Positions 15,472 to 26,292 are shown, counted from the stretch's first letter. The stretch is DNA of 43,413 nucleotides from Pseudomonas sp. GD03858 (GCF_029840925.1 NZ_JAOCDM010000037.1:1-43413); one strand, 5' to 3'. A program made the numbers and translations. The notes: generated by a model from the letters alone, not told the origin.

Positions 15472-15503
15472 AGAGGTTAACTGCTTGTAGATGAAGGCTT
15501 CTG

Positions 15504-17312
15504 TCAGCCTTCGATCTCGATCAGGATTTCGCCAGGCGTCACCCGGTCGCCCTTGGCCACGTGGATGGCCACGACCTTGCCGGCGATGGCCGCCTGGACT
15601 TCGGTCTCCATCTTCATCGCTTCGGTGATCAGCACCGCCTGGCCGGCCTTGACCACATCGCCTTCCTTGACCAGCACATCGACGATATTGCCCGGCATGC
15701 TGGTGCTGACATGCCCCGGCTCGCTGGCCTGCTTGCGCTTGCTGCCGCCACCGCCGACGAAGTCGTTGAGCGGCTCGAACACCACTTCCTCCGGCATGCC
15801 ATCGATGGACAGGTAGAAGTGGCGCTTGCCCTCGGCCTTGACGCCCACGCCGGTGATGTCGACGCGATAGGTCTCGCCATGCACATCGATGACGAACTCG
15901 GTCGGCACCCCCTCACCGCCCACCGAGCCCACCGCACCGGCTTCCGGAATCGGCAGCAGGGCTTCGGGCTTGAGGGTACCGGCCTCGCGCTCCTCGAGGA
16001 ACTTGCGGCCAATGTCGGGGAACATGGCGAAGGTCAGCACGTCTTCCTCGGAATGCGCGAGGCCGCCGATATCGGCGCGCAGCTTGGCCATCTCCGGCTT
16101 GAGCAGGTCGGCCGGGCGCACGTCGATCACTTCCTCGCTGCCGATCGCCTGGCGGCGCAGCTGCTCGTTGACCACGCCCGGGGCCTTGCCGTAACCGCCC
16201 TGCAGGTACAGCTTCACCTCGTTGGTGATGGTCTTGTAGCGCTCACCGGCCAGCACGTTGAAGAACGCCTGGGTGCCGACGATCTGCGAGGTTGGGGTCA
16301 CCAGCGGCGGGAAGCCGAGGTCTTCGCGAACACGCGGGATCTCTGCCAGCACTTCGTTCATGCGGCTGAGCGCGCCCTGCTCCTTGAGCTGGTTGGCCAG
16401 GTTGGAAATCATCCCGCCCGGCACCTGGTTGACCTGCACGCGGGTGTCCACGGCGGTGAACTCGCTCTCGAACTGGTGGTACTTCTTGCGCACGGCGTAG
16501 AAGTACAGGCCGATCTCCTGCAGCAGCTCCAGGTCCAACCCGGTGTCGAACTCGCTGCCCTTGAGCGCGGCGACCATCGACTCGGTGCCCGGGTGGCTGG
16601 TGCCCCAGGCGAAGCTGGAGATCGCGGTGTCGATATGGTCGGCGCCGTTCTCCACCGCCTTGAGCTGGCACATGGCAGCCAGGCCGGCGGTGTCGTGGGA
16701 GTGGATGAACACCGGCAGCGACTGCTCGGCCTTCAGCGCCTTGACCAGCTCGCCGGTGGCGAACGGAGTCAGCAGGCCGGCCATGTCCTTGATCGCCACC
16801 GAGTCGCAGCCCATGGCTTCCATCTGCTTGGCCTGCTGCACGAAGGCGTCGATGGTGTGCACCGGGCTGGTGGTGTAGGCGATGGTGCCCTGGGCGTGCT
16901 TGCCGGCGGCCTTCACCGCCTCGATGGCCACGCGCAGGTTACGCACGTCGTTCATGGCGTCGAAGATGCGGAACACATCAATGCCGTTGACCGCCGCCTT
17001 GGCGACGAAGGCCTTGACCACGTCGTCGCTGTAGTGGCGGTAGCCCAGCAGGTTCTGCCCGCGCAGGAGCATCTGCAGGCGGGTGTTGGGCAATGCGGCG
17101 CGCAGCTTGCGCAGGCGCTCCCACGGGTCTTCCTTGAGGAAGCGCACGCAGGCGTCGAAAGTGGCGCCACCCCAGACTTCCAGCGACCAGTAGCCGACCT
17201 TGTCGAGCTTGTCGCAGATCGGCAGCATGTCTTCGGTGCGCATGCGGGTGGCCAGCAGGGACTGGTGGGCGTCGCGCAGGATCGTGTCGGTGACAAAGAT
17301 TTTCTTGGACAT
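15504..17312 (-). CDS. pycB: Pyruvate carboxylase subunit B (carboxyltransferase plus biotinyl domain)
   Basis: 602 residues. Transfers carboxyl from biotin to pyruvate to make oxaloacetate, replenishing the TCA cycle. An HMGL-like TIM barrel comes first ('RDAHQSLLATRMRTEDMLP' near 13-31, 'DTAGLAAMCQLKAVENGADH' near 205-224), then a conserved carboxylase domain and a Pro/Lys-rich linker, and last a biotinyl domain with the biotin Lys567 in EAMKMET. Oxaloacetate decarboxylase alpha has the same architecture and databases may call it oadA; no membrane Oad subunits are nearby and the biotin carboxylase gene is adjacent, so the P. aeruginosa-type PycB role is preferred. ATG at 17312 has AAGGAG. 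Confidence 0.93.
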   Translation of the reverse strand: MSKKIFVTDTILRDAHQSLLATRMRTEDMLPICDKLDKVGYWSLEVWGGATFDACVRFLKEDPWERLRKLRAALPNTRLQMLLRGQNLLGYRHYSDDVVKAFVAKAAVNGIDVFRIFDAMNDVRNLRVAIEAVKAAGKHAQGTIAYTTSPVHTIDAFVQQAKQMEAMGCDSVAIKDMAGLLTPFATGELVKALKAEQSLPVFIHSHDTAGLAAMCQLKAVENGADHIDTAISSFAWGTSHPGTESMVAALKGSEFDTGLDLELLQEIGLYFYAVRKKYHQFESEFTAVDTRVQVNQVPGGMISNLANQLKEQGALSRMNEVLAEIPRVREDLGFPPLVTPTSQIVGTQAFFNVLAGERYKTITNEVKLYLQGGYGKAPGVVNEQLRRQAIGSEEVIDVRPADLLKPEMAKLRADIGGLAHSEEDVLTFAMFPDIGRKFLEEREAGTLKPEALLPIPEAGAVGSVGGEGVPTEFVIDVHGETYRVDITGVGVKAEGKRHFYLSIDGMPEEVVFEPLNDFVGGGGSKRKQASEPGHVSTSMPGNIVDVLVKEGDVVKAGQAVLITEAMKMETEVQAAIAGKVVAIHVAKGDRVTPGEILIEIEG

Positions 17313-17326
17313 TATTTTCTCCTTGT

Positions 17327-17408
17327 AGCGGCAAGCTTCAAGCTACAAGCCGCAAGAAAAAGCTGATGTGCTTTGACTTGCAGCTTGCCGCTGACAGCTT
17401 GCAGCTGC
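17327..17408. repeat. Inverted-repeat element in the pycA-pycB gap
   Basis: AGCGGCAAGCT (17327-17337) and AGCTTGCCGCT (17382-17392) are perfect 11-bp inverted arms, flanked by further variants of agcttcaagctacaagc and gcagcttgcagc. This looks like a second dispersed repeat family known by eye in P. putida intergenic regions. It sits inside the operon between pycA and pycB, and could fold in the mRNA and tune the ratio of the two subunits. Confidence 0.6.
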
Positions 17409-17410
17409 AT

Positions 17411-18826
<1,416 letters not shown>

Positions 18827-18933
18827 TGGAGTCTTCCCAAAGCCGTAGGAACAGACGATCCGGTTCTACCGGTCGGCGCGTGACCAGACGTCGCTGGCCA
18901 GTCGCATATTCACCCTAGCGCCGAAGGTGGATA

Positions 18934-18953
18934 AACAAAAATCAATATTTGTT
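18934..18953. promoter_or_regulatory. Candidate LysR-type site between pycA and pycR
   Basis: AACAAA-N8-TTTGTT is a 6-bp inverted repeat in an AT-rich patch of the 189-bp divergent gap. LysR regulators usually bind a site like this near their own start and control the divergent gene. The match to the T-N11-A rule is loose. Confidence 0.4.
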
Positions 18954-19015
18954 AGGGGTAGTATTAGCAAAAGCTTATAGTTAGGTAACAAGGTTTTGCC
19001 GGAGCCCTGAAGAAA

Positions 19016-19978
19016 ATGCGTAAGTCCTTGATGCGTATGACTTTGCGCCAACTGCAAGTGTTCAACGAAGTGTGTGACCTGCGCTCCTACAGCCGGGCGG
19101 CCGAGGAGATGGCGCTGACGCAACCCGCCGTTAGTCTACAGATCCGCCAGCTCGAGGAGCTGGTCGGCCAGCCGCTGTTCGAGTACGTCGGCAAGAAGCT
19201 CTACCTGACCGAGGCGGCAGAAGCGCTGCAACGCGCCAGCCGCGATATCTTCGGGCGCCTGGAGAACCTCGACATGCAGCTGTCGGACCTGCAGGGCTCA
19301 TTGCAGGGGCAGTTGAAACTGGCGATCGAGTCCAGTGCCAAGTACTTCGTGCCACACCTGTTCGCCGCCTTCAAGCAGCGCCACCCGGAGGTCAACCTCA
19401 CCCTGACGGTGGTCAACCGAGCCCAGGCGATCCGGCGCCTGTCGGACAACCGCGACGACCTGACCATCATGTCCATGGTGCCCCAGGACATGGGCCTGGA
19501 GTTCCTGCCGTTCCTCAACAACCCGATCGTTGCCGTGGCGCCGCCGGATCATCCGTTGTGCAAGCTCGAACAGCTGCGCCTGCAGGACCTCGAGCCTCAT
19601 GCCCTGCTGGTCCGCGAGCAAGGGTCGGGCACGCGCAAGGCCTGCGAGGAGTTCTTCAAGGACAAGCGCGTGCATTTCACCCAGACCCTCGAGGTGGCCT
19701 CCACCGATGCCCAGCGCGAGTGCGTGGTGGCCGGCCTGGGCATCGCCCTGCTGACCCGCCACGCGGTCAACCTGGAGCTGGCCACCGGCGTGCTCAGGGA
19801 ACTGCCGGTGGAGGAATTGCCGTTATACCGCAGCTGGTGCCTGGTGCAGTCCAAGAACAAGCGCCAGTCGCCGGTCGCCTTGGCGTTCCAGGCGTTCATC
19901 CGTGGCGAACGTGCGCAGATCAGCGGGCTTGTGCAGCGTTTCTCGGGGAAGTTGCCGCCGATACCTGCCACACCGTGA
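19016..19978 (+). CDS. pycR: LysR-family regulator of pyruvate carboxylase (PycR-like)
   Basis: 320 residues. N-terminal winged HTH ('SRAAEEMALTQPAVSLQIRQLE', about 26-47) and a CysB/CbbR-type effector domain ('LKLAIESSAKYFVPHLFAAF' near 100, 'VREQGSGTRKACEEFF' near 203). It is divergent from pycA, the arrangement I recall for P. aeruginosa pycR (PA5437) next to pycA-pycB, which is the reason for the symbol. It also resembles CbbR-type regulators, and a metabolite such as a phosphorylated sugar or acid is a likely ligand. ATG at 19016 follows GAAGAAA. Its 3' end overlaps the small convergent gene below by 59 bp. Confidence 0.87.
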   Translation: MRKSLMRMTLRQLQVFNEVCDLRSYSRAAEEMALTQPAVSLQIRQLEELVGQPLFEYVGKKLYLTEAAEALQRASRDIFGRLENLDMQLSDLQGSLQGQLKLAIESSAKYFVPHLFAAFKQRHPEVNLTLTVVNRAQAIRRLSDNRDDLTIMSMVPQDMGLEFLPFLNNPIVAVAPPDHPLCKLEQLRLQDLEPHALLVREQGSGTRKACEEFFKDKRVHFTQTLEVASTDAQRECVVAGLGIALLTRHAVNLELATGVLRELPVEELPLYRSWCLVQSKNKRQSPVALAFQAFIRGERAQISGLVQRFSGKLPPIPATP

Positions 19979-20138
19979 TGTCCTGCAGCTCGGGGTAATC
20001 GGCCAGCTCGCGCAGCAGCTGGCGCTGGTCGCAGTAGCTTTCGATCGCGCGGCGGAACTCCATGCGGCGCTGGTCCTTTTCCTGCTGCTTGCGAGCCTTG
20101 GCGTTGGGTTGGTACACACCTGCGTGATCATGTGCCAT
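19920..20138 (-). CDS. Small charged protein, 72 residues, unknown
   Basis: I do not recognise the family. It is soluble, very rich in charged and Gln residues, with a probable amphipathic helix ('KARKQQEKDQRRMEFRRAIE', about 14-33) and a second part 'LLRELADYPELQDITVWQV' that looks folded. ATG at 20138 has a GGGAGA at good distance, which selects it over longer frames. It runs convergent into pycR and overlaps its last 59 bp, so its C-terminal 18 or so residues are antisense to pycR. I believe a conserved hypothetical lies at this place in KT2440, but could not check. Confidence 0.65.
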   Translation of the reverse strand: MAHDHAGVYQPNAKARKQQEKDQRRMEFRRAIESYCDQRQLLRELADYPELQDITVWQVSAATSPRNAAQAR

Positions 20139-20231
20139 TGCCTGTCTCCCAGATAGGATGCGGGGAGTTTCAGACTGGCAAGCTTGTTTTGCCGTTTCGC
20201 TGCCAAAGGGTGACAGATCGATGAATTCTGT

Positions 20232-20328
20232 CGGCCCATTCGCGGGTAAACCCGCTCCCACAGGTATTCCACTGTTATCAAGGTCAGTGGGGGACCTGTG
20301 GGAGCGGGTTTACCCGCGAAGAGGCCGG
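20232..20328. repeat. REP doublet (REPIN)
   Basis: Plus unit 'cgcgggtaaacccgctccca' (20241-20260) and opposing unit 'tgggagcgggtttacccgcg' (about 20299-20318), joined by a 30-nt spacer sharing 23 of 30 positions with the spacer at 3114-3143. It lies just after the RpiR gene stop. Confidence 0.92.
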
Positions 20329-20337
20329 TACAGGCGA

Positions 20338-21204
20338 TCAGTCGTCGGTGGCCTTGATCGACTTGGGCGACAAACGCAGGCTGCGCAAGCTGCGCTTCAC
20401 GCTCTTGAGGTGGTTGACCAGGCTCGGTCCGCGGGCCATGGCCACGCCCATGGCCAGCACGTCGATCACTACCAGGTGAGCGATACGCGAGGTCAGCGGG
20501 GTGTAGATCTCGGTGTCTTCATGCACATCGATGGCCAGGTTGACCGTCGACAGTTCCGCCAGCGGCGTCTGGCTCGGGCACAGGGTGATCAGGTTGGCCC
20601 CGCTCTCGCGCACCAGGTTGGCGGTGATCAGCAGGTCCTTGGAGCGCCCCGACTGCGAGATGCACACCGCCACATCGCCCGGCTTCAGGGTAACTGCCGA
20701 CATGGCCTGCATGTGCGGGTCGGAGTAGGCGGCGGCGCTGAGCAGCAGGCGGAAGAACTTGTGCTGGGCATCGGCCGCGACCGCGCCGGATGCGCCAAAG
20801 CCATAGAACTCCACACGCTGCGCCTGGGCCATGGCCGTCACCGCCTGCTGCAAGGCCTGGGGATCGAGGTGCTCGCGCACTTCCATCAACGTATGCAGGG
20901 TGGTGTCGAAGATCTTCAGGCTGTAGTCGGCGACCGAGTCGTCTTCATGGATGGCGAACTGGCCGAAGCTGGCCCCAGCGGCCAGGCTCTGCGCCAGCTT
21001 GAGCTTGAGATCCTGGAACCCCGAGCAACCGATCGCCCGGCAGAAACGCACGATGGTCGGCTCGCTGATCCCCACGCTGTGCGCCAGGTCGGCCATCGAG
21101 CTGTGCATGACGGCAGCCGGATCGAGCAGCACATGGTCGGCCACTTTGAGTTCCGATTTGCGCAGCAGGTGGCGCGATTGGTCGATATGTTGCAACAGAT
21201 TCAC
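20338..21204 (-). CDS. MurR/RpiR-family regulator, HexR-like, divergent from zwf
   Basis: 288 residues from a GTG start with a weak ribosome site. N-terminal HTH_6 domain ('SMADLAHSVGISEPTIVRFC', about 36-55) and a C-terminal SIS domain ('EFYGFGASGAVAADAQHKFF' and 'CISQSGRSKD') that binds phosphosugars. HexR represses Entner-Doudoroff and zwf genes until released by KDPG. This protein is often annotated HexR, but as I recall the studied P. putida HexR sits beside a different zwf (near pgl and eda) and has another N-terminus, so this is a paralogue. A HexR-type box lies in the gap, hence control of zwf and itself is likely. Confidence 0.88.
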   Translation of the reverse strand: MNLLQHIDQSRHLLRKSELKVADHVLLDPAAVMHSSMADLAHSVGISEPTIVRFCRAIGCSGFQDLKLKLAQSLAAGASFGQFAIHEDDSVADYSLKIFDTTLHTLMEVREHLDPQALQQAVTAMAQAQRVEFYGFGASGAVAADAQHKFFRLLLSAAAYSDPHMQAMSAVTLKPGDVAVCISQSGRSKDLLITANLVRESGANLITLCPSQTPLAELSTVNLAIDVHEDTEIYTPLTSRIAHLVVIDVLAMGVAMARGPSLVNHLKSVKRSLRSLRLSPKSIKATDD

Positions 21205-21248
21205 GGGCTGGACTCGGTTATGATCGGCGTGCCGGGATGTAGCTTTCT

Positions 21249-21263
21249 TGTAGTTATACTACA
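21249..21263. promoter_or_regulatory. HexR-type operator between the RpiR gene and zwf
   Basis: TGTAGTTATACTACA, one mismatch from the consensus TGTARTWAAAYTACA reported for proteobacterial HexR. It is midway between the divergent starts (45 nt from each). Its TATACT could be a -10 hexamer for zwf, so bound repressor would block the polymerase. Confidence 0.75.
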
Positions 21264-21307
21264 TGCTTGCCAACCCGCCCAGCTAAACGAACGTGGAGAG
21301 TGGTGGC

Positions 21308-22750
21308 TTGACGATTCCTTGCGACATCCTGGTCTTCGGCGGCACGGGCGACCTGGCCCTGCACAAACTGCTCCCGGCGCTCTACCACCTGTATCGCGAG
21401 GACCGCCTGCACAACGCCGTGCGCATCATCGCCCTGGCCCGGCGCAACCTGCCGCGCATCGACTACCTCAAGCTCGCCGAGCGCCACTGCCGGGCGCAGA
21501 TCGCCCGTCAGGACTTCGAAGAGGACGTGTGGCAGCGTTTTTCCGCGCGCTTGGACTACTTCCCCATGGACGCCGCGCAAAGCGCCGACTTCGGCCGCCT
21601 GGCCCGCTACCTGGGCGAGCCCGGCGGGCTGACGCGCATCTACTATCTGGCCACCGCGCCCAAGCTGTTCGTGCCCATCGCCAACCACCTGCGCATCGCC
21701 GGCCTGGCAGACAGCGAGGCACGCATCGTGCTGGAAAAGCCCATCGGCCACTCGCTGGAATCGGCCCACGCGATCAACGAAGCGATCGGCGCGGTGTTCG
21801 ACGAGTCCCAGGTCTTTCGCATCGACCACTACCTGGGCAAGGAAACCGTGCAGAACCTCATGGCCCTGCGCTTCGCCAACGCCCTGCTGGAGCCGGCATG
21901 GCGCAACGGCCAGGTCGACCATGTGCAGATCAGCGTCTGCGAAACCCTCGGCGTGGAGAATCGCGGCGCCTACTACGATCGAGCCGGCGCCACCCGCGAC
22001 ATGTTGCAGAACCACCTGCTGCAGTTGCTGTGCCTGGTGGCCATGGAGCCCCCGGCACAGTTCGAGGCCGAGGCGGTGCGCGACGAGAAGGTGAAGATCC
22101 TCCGCGCGCTCAAGCCCATCACCGGCCAGGACGTGCAGGACAAGACCGTGCGCGGCCAATACGGCGCCGGCAGGATCGGCGGCCAGGAAGTGCCGGCCTA
22201 CTACTTCGAGAAGGACGTGGACAACGACAGCGACACCGAGACCTTCGTCGCGGTGCAGGCGCACATCGACAACTGGCGCTGGGCCGGGGTGCCCTTCTAC
22301 CTGCGCACCGGCAAGCGCATGGCGCGGCGCTCGTCGCAGATCGTCATCCAGTTCAAGCCGGTGCCCCATGAGCTGTTCAGCGGCGGCCAGGTCAACCAAC
22401 TGCTCATTCAGCTGCAGCCGGACGAGCACATCAGCCTGCGCATGATGACCAAAAGCCCGGGCAAGGGCATGCGCCTGGCACCGGTCGAGCTGGACCTGAA
22501 CCTGGCCCAGGCTTTCGCCCAGACACGCCGCTGGGATGCCTACGAACGGCTGCTACTGGATGTGCTCGAGGGCGACTCGACGCTGTTCATGCGCCGTGAC
22601 GAGGTCGAGGCGGCCTGGGCCTGGATCGACCCGATCCTGCAGGGCTGGGAAGAACACTTCCAGGCCCCGCGCCCCTATCCGGCCGGCAGCAACGGCCCGG
22701 AGCAGGCCAGCAGTCTGTTGGCGCGCCAGGGAAGACACTGGCACAGCTGA
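21308..22750 (+). CDS. zwf: Glucose-6-phosphate 1-dehydrogenase
   Basis: 480 residues. Oxidises glucose 6-phosphate to 6-phosphogluconolactone with NAD(P)+, the entry to the Entner-Doudoroff and pentose phosphate routes. Coenzyme loop GGTGDLA (11-17), EKPIG (143-147) and the substrate signature RIDHYLGKE (171-179) are intact. A TTG start at 21308 is chosen: GGAGAG lies about 9 nt upstream and the protein then begins MTIPCDILVFGG. A GTG at 21293 would add five residues but has no ribosome site. P. putida carries several zwf paralogues; this one is not beside pgl or eda. Confidence 0.93.
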   Translation: MTIPCDILVFGGTGDLALHKLLPALYHLYREDRLHNAVRIIALARRNLPRIDYLKLAERHCRAQIARQDFEEDVWQRFSARLDYFPMDAAQSADFGRLARYLGEPGGLTRIYYLATAPKLFVPIANHLRIAGLADSEARIVLEKPIGHSLESAHAINEAIGAVFDESQVFRIDHYLGKETVQNLMALRFANALLEPAWRNGQVDHVQISVCETLGVENRGAYYDRAGATRDMLQNHLLQLLCLVAMEPPAQFEAEAVRDEKVKILRALKPITGQDVQDKTVRGQYGAGRIGGQEVPAYYFEKDVDNDSDTETFVAVQAHIDNWRWAGVPFYLRTGKRMARRSSQIVIQFKPVPHELFSGGQVNQLLIQLQPDEHISLRMMTKSPGKGMRLAPVELDLNLAQAFAQTRRWDAYERLLLDVLEGDSTLFMRRDEVEAAWAWIDPILQGWEEHFQAPRPYPAGSNGPEQASSLLARQGRHWHS

Positions 22751-22843
22751 ACATTTTCCTGCTGATTCAGGCATGGCATAGCGAACGAAAATTGGATCCA
22801 CAGCGACGCATTCCGCGCCGCTCTGAACACAAGGATTCAAAAC

Positions 22844-23161
22844 ATGATCATCGAAACCAAAGGTTGGATTGCCCAGAACGACAAGATGCCGGGCGACCCA
22901 GGCTTCCGTGTCTACGGCACCGTGGTCACCCCTCACCCAGGCTTCGAAGTGACCCTGAAACCACGCGCCATCCAGGACAAGTCCCACGCCCTGGCGCTGG
23001 ACCTGGAATCGAAGGCGCTGGCCGGCATCTTCCTGCAAGCCCTGGACCGCAAGTCGGTGAGCTTCGAAATGCCAGGCGACCACAGCCACATTCCGAAAGT
23101 GGATATCTTCCACGACGACCAGCTGATCGCCAGCATCACCGATATCATCGAAACCCACTGA
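22844..23161 (+). CDS. Conserved small protein of unknown function downstream of zwf
   Basis: 105 residues, no signal peptide or membrane segment, not recognised. The sequence alternates hydrophobic and polar residues as in a beta-rich domain ('FRVYGTVVTPHPGFEVTLKP', 22-41), with a helix near 50-68 and acidic 'KVDIFHDDQLIASITDIIE' at the end. ATG at 22844 with AAGGA. It follows zwf by 93 nt in the same direction and could share its transcript, but no functional link can be read. Convergent with the GGDEF-EAL gene. Confidence 0.7.
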   Translation: MIIETKGWIAQNDKMPGDPGFRVYGTVVTPHPGFEVTLKPRAIQDKSHALALDLESKALAGIFLQALDRKSVSFEMPGDHSHIPKVDIFHDDQLIASITDIIETH

Positions 23162-23175
23162 TCGCCGCAAGACGC

Positions 23176-23206
23176 CCCATGATCACTGCATAAGGTGCAT
23201 CATGGG
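23176..23206. terminator. Hairpin at the end of the convergent pair
   Basis: CCCATGAT (23176-23183) pairs with ATCATGGG (23199-23206), 15-nt loop, covering the last codons and stop of the GGDEF-EAL gene. There is no U-tract on either strand, so termination is uncertain. Confidence 0.3.
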
Positions 23207-26059
23207 CCGCTCCAGCAAGGCCCGGAACGCGACCGCGTCTACCGGTCGGCTGATCAGGTAACCCTGGACTTCATCGCAGCCATGCTCACGCAGGAATGCC
23301 AGCTGCTCCAGGGTTTCCACCCCCTCGGCCACCACTTTCAACTGCAGGCTCTTGGCCATGGCGATGATCGCCCGGGTTATCGCGGCGTCCTGGCTGCCCT
23401 CGAGCAGGCCGCGGATGAACGCCTGGTCGATCTTCACGTAATCGACCGGGAAACGCTTCAGATAGCTCAGCGACGAGTACCCGGTGCCAAAATCGTCGAT
23501 GGCCAGTTTTACCCCCAGTTCGTGTAACTGCTGGAACGTGGCGATGATGTGCTCGACGCTGTCCAGCAACCGGCTCTCGGTCAGTTCCAGCTCCAGCAGC
23601 TGAGGCGCCAGCCCCGACTCCTGCAACACCTGGCGAACCAGGCTGACCAGCTTGCCCTGGCGCAATTGATACACCGACAGGTTGACCGACACGCGTATCT
23701 GCACCCCCTGCCTCAACCACTCGCATGCCTGCCAGCAAGCCTGGCGCAGGACGAATTCGCCCATCGGCGCGATCAGCCCGGTCTCTTCCGCCAGGCCGAT
23801 GAACTCGCTGGGCGGCACCATGCCCCACTGCGGATGCTGCCAGCGCACCAGGGCCTCGGCCGCCTGCAACCGGCCCGTGCGCAGGCACAACTTGGGCTGG
23901 TAATAGACCAGCAACTGGCCGTCGTCGATGGCCTTGCGCAGCTGGTTTTCCAGCTGCAGGCGCTCGAGGGTGCTGGCGCGCAGGCTTTCGGTGTAGAACT
24001 GGAAGTTGTCCCCTCCCAGATGCTTGGCGTGCTGCTTGGCCATGTCGGCCTGACTGACCAGCGCATTGAGATCGAAGGTGGCGTCAGACAGCACGCTGAT
24101 GCCCACCGAAGCGCTGATCACCACCTCGTGCCCGCCGACCCGCTGCGGCACCCGTAGCTTGTCCAGCAGGCGCGTGGTCACCCGCACCAGGCTGGACAGG
24201 TTGCTGTAGCCGTCGAACAGCACGGCGAATTCGTCACCCGACAGCCGCGCCACGGTGTCGGCCTCCGGCACCGCATTGGCCAGGCGCTGGGCCATTTTCT
24301 TGAGCAACTGGTCGGCCAGTTCGTGGCCGAGGCTCTCGTTGAGCTGCTTGAAGCGATCCAGGTCCACATGCAGCAACGCCAGGCTGCGCCCGTTCAGGCG
24401 TACGCGCTGCGTGGCCTCGTGCAGGCGCAGGCGGAACAGCGCGCGGTTGGCCAACCCGGTCAGGTCGTCGTAATGAGCCAGATAGCGCAGACGTTCCTCC
24501 GACTCGCGGCGAGCCGACAGATCGGTGAAGAAGCCGACGATATTGACGATTCTGCCCCGTGCATCGCTCACGCTGTTCAGCTGTAGCCATTGTGGATACA
24601 GCTCGCCGTTCTTGCGCGCCTCCACCAGCTCACCCTGCCAGCGACCCTGCTGCTCCAGCGCCTGTTCGATGAACTGACTGTGACGTCGCGCGTCGCGACT
24701 GCAGGGCAGCTCGAGGGCATTGCGAGCGATCAGTTCGGCACGACCGTACCCCGTGACGTCGCAGAACGCCTGATTGACCGCCAGCAACTGGAAGTCGGCG
24801 TCAAGGATGGCGATACCCTCGCTGGCGGCCTCGAACACCGTGGCGGCCAGGCGCTGCTGCTCCTCCTGCTCCTTCTGCGCGGTGATGTCTCGGCGGGTAC
24901 CGAGCATGCGCACGACCTTGCCATCGGCATCGGTCTCCACCGCCCGACCACGGTCCTCGATCCAGCACCAGTGGCCCTGGGCATGACGTACGCGGTATTC
25001 GACACGATAGTCCTCGGTCTGCCCTTTCAGGTGCTCGACCAGCGTGCGCCGTACCAGAGACAGGTCATCCGGGTGCAGCAGCGGCTTGAGATCGGCCCGC
25101 ACGGAGCGAACCTGTTCGGCGTCGATGCCGAACAGCGCGTGCAACTGGGTGTGGTGGACCTCGTCGGTGAGCAGGTTCCAGTCCCATAACCCCAGTTCAC
25201 TGGCATCGAGCGCCAAGGCCAGGCGTTGCTCGCTCTTGCTCAAGGCCTGGTTCGCCAGGTCCAGTTCGTGGCTGCGCTGGGCTACACGTTGCTCGAGGCC
25301 GGCCTGGGCCTGACGCAGTTCATCCTCGGCCCGGCGGCGCTGACGCACCTCGGCGCTGAGCTGGTGGTTGAGGTCTTCGGCATGCTGCTGGGCACTCTGC
25401 AGGTGCTCGATCAGCGCCTGGTTCTGAAAGCGCCGCAACAGGCCACGCTCGATCAGGCGGTTGACCTGCCAGGCGACCACCATCAACGCCCCCAGGAGAA
25501 TCAGGCCCAGCCAGCCCCACCCGCGCTGCTGCCCGGCATCGTAGAAGAACAGAAAGGCGATCGGCGGCAGCAGGCAGGGCAAGGCGAAGCTGAGAAACGC
25601 CGTCAGGCTGACCGCATAGGCGACGCTGGCCGACAGCGCCGCCGCGCCGAGCAGGCCGAAAACCCATGCCTGCTGCACGAAGTCGTCAACCGGCGCCAGC
25701 GCGATCGCCGCGCAGGCCAGCGTGAAGCCACTGAACGCCGAGCCCAGCAGGAACATTCGTCGCCATGCCGGCCTGGCCTGTCGGACTGGCGTGGCCGCCT
25801 CGAATGCCGCCACCTGGATCACTCGCAGGGCCACAAGCGCCAGCAACCAGGCCATCCATACGCCAACCAGCAGATAGCGCGCAGGGCTCCACAGCAGCCA
25901 TGCGCAGAGCAGGCCGTTGAGCAACATGAACAGGGTGGGCAGCAGAGAGCCCTGGTACAGCAGACGGGTGCGCTCGATCGAAAGCTGCGTGGCGAATTGC
26001 CTGCGAACGCTCCGTGATGTCTGCGGCGATGTGCCGATCGCCGTGAAATCCTGGGTCAT
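23183..26059 (-). CDS. Membrane PAS-PAS-GGDEF-EAL protein (cyclic-di-GMP turnover)
   Basis: 958 residues. Five to seven membrane segments (about 38-200), a coiled coil (205-275), two PAS/PAC modules (about 278-395 and 402-518), a GGDEF domain (about 525-690) and an EAL domain (about 700-950). The GGDEF signature reads SGDEF (607-611) and the RxxD inhibitory site is replaced by PEAD, so cyclase activity is possible but without product inhibition. The EAL side is intact: EALVRW (735-740), [13 protein letters not shown] (from 855), and Asn793 in SVNLS. A net phosphodiesterase is the safest guess. ATG at 26059; the ribosome site is weak. Stands alone. Confidence 0.92.
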   Translation of the reverse strand: MTQDFTAIGTSPQTSRSVRRQFATQLSIERTRLLYQGSLLPTLFMLLNGLLCAWLLWSPARYLLVGVWMAWLLALVALRVIQVAAFEAATPVRQARPAWRRMFLLGSAFSGFTLACAAIALAPVDDFVQQAWVFGLLGAAALSASVAYAVSLTAFLSFALPCLLPPIAFLFFYDAGQQRGWGWLGLILLGALMVVAWQVNRLIERGLLRRFQNQALIEHLQSAQQHAEDLNHQLSAEVRQRRRAEDELRQAQAGLEQRVAQRSHELDLANQALSKSEQRLALALDASELGLWDWNLLTDEVHHTQLHALFGIDAEQVRSVRADLKPLLHPDDLSLVRRTLVEHLKGQTEDYRVEYRVRHAQGHWCWIEDRGRAVETDADGKVVRMLGTRRDITAQKEQEEQQRLAATVFEAASEGIAILDADFQLLAVNQAFCDVTGYGRAELIARNALELPCSRDARRHSQFIEQALEQQGRWQGELVEARKNGELYPQWLQLNSVSDARGRIVNIVGFFTDLSARRESEERLRYLAHYDDLTGLANRALFRLRLHEATQRVRLNGRSLALLHVDLDRFKQLNESLGHELADQLLKKMAQRLANAVPEADTVARLSGDEFAVLFDGYSNLSSLVRVTTRLLDKLRVPQRVGGHEVVISASVGISVLSDATFDLNALVSQADMAKQHAKHLGGDNFQFYTESLRASTLERLQLENQLRKAIDDGQLLVYYQPKLCLRTGRLQAAEALVRWQHPQWGMVPPSEFIGLAEETGLIAPMGEFVLRQACWQACEWLRQGVQIRVSVNLSVYQLRQGKLVSLVRQVLQESGLAPQLLELELTESRLLDSVEHIIATFQQLHELGVKLAIDDFGTGYSSLSYLKRFPVDYVKIDQAFIRGLLEGSQDAAITRAIIAMAKSLQLKVVAEGVETLEQLAFLREHGCDEVQGYLISRPVDAVAFRALLERPMMHLMQ

Positions 26060-26263
26060 ATGGCTGGATTCTTATGGAGTTCTTGTTATGGCTGACCGCA
26101 AATGTGCAGGGAGCATACACAAGCGTCGCGTCGGACCAAACTGCTCCAGGTCAGGAATTCGAAAATGTCTCGTGCGTCGCAGTGCGACTGCTCAACCACG
26201 CCGCCTGGCCAATCTCACCGACGAATGGTCACAAGCGTCTTCGGCGATTTGCGACGCGCGCGT

Positions 26264-26292
26264 TTGCCCCTGCCTGCGCACAGCCATAGAAT
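26264..26292 (+). promoter_or_regulatory. Promoter of uvrD, possibly giving a leaderless mRNA
   Basis: -35 TTGCCC (26264-26269), 17-bp spacer, -10 TAGAAT (26287-26292). Start is expected 6-8 nt later, at 26298-26300, which is the uvrD ATG (26299). No Shine-Dalgarno sequence precedes this ATG. I found no CTG-N10-CAG LexA box in the upstream 239 bp. Confidence 0.55.

Noticed and set aside
20158..22371. 737-codon plus-strand frame across the RpiR gene and zwf
   Set aside because: It reads through a REP and two real genes in the wrong frame, with no domain resemblance.
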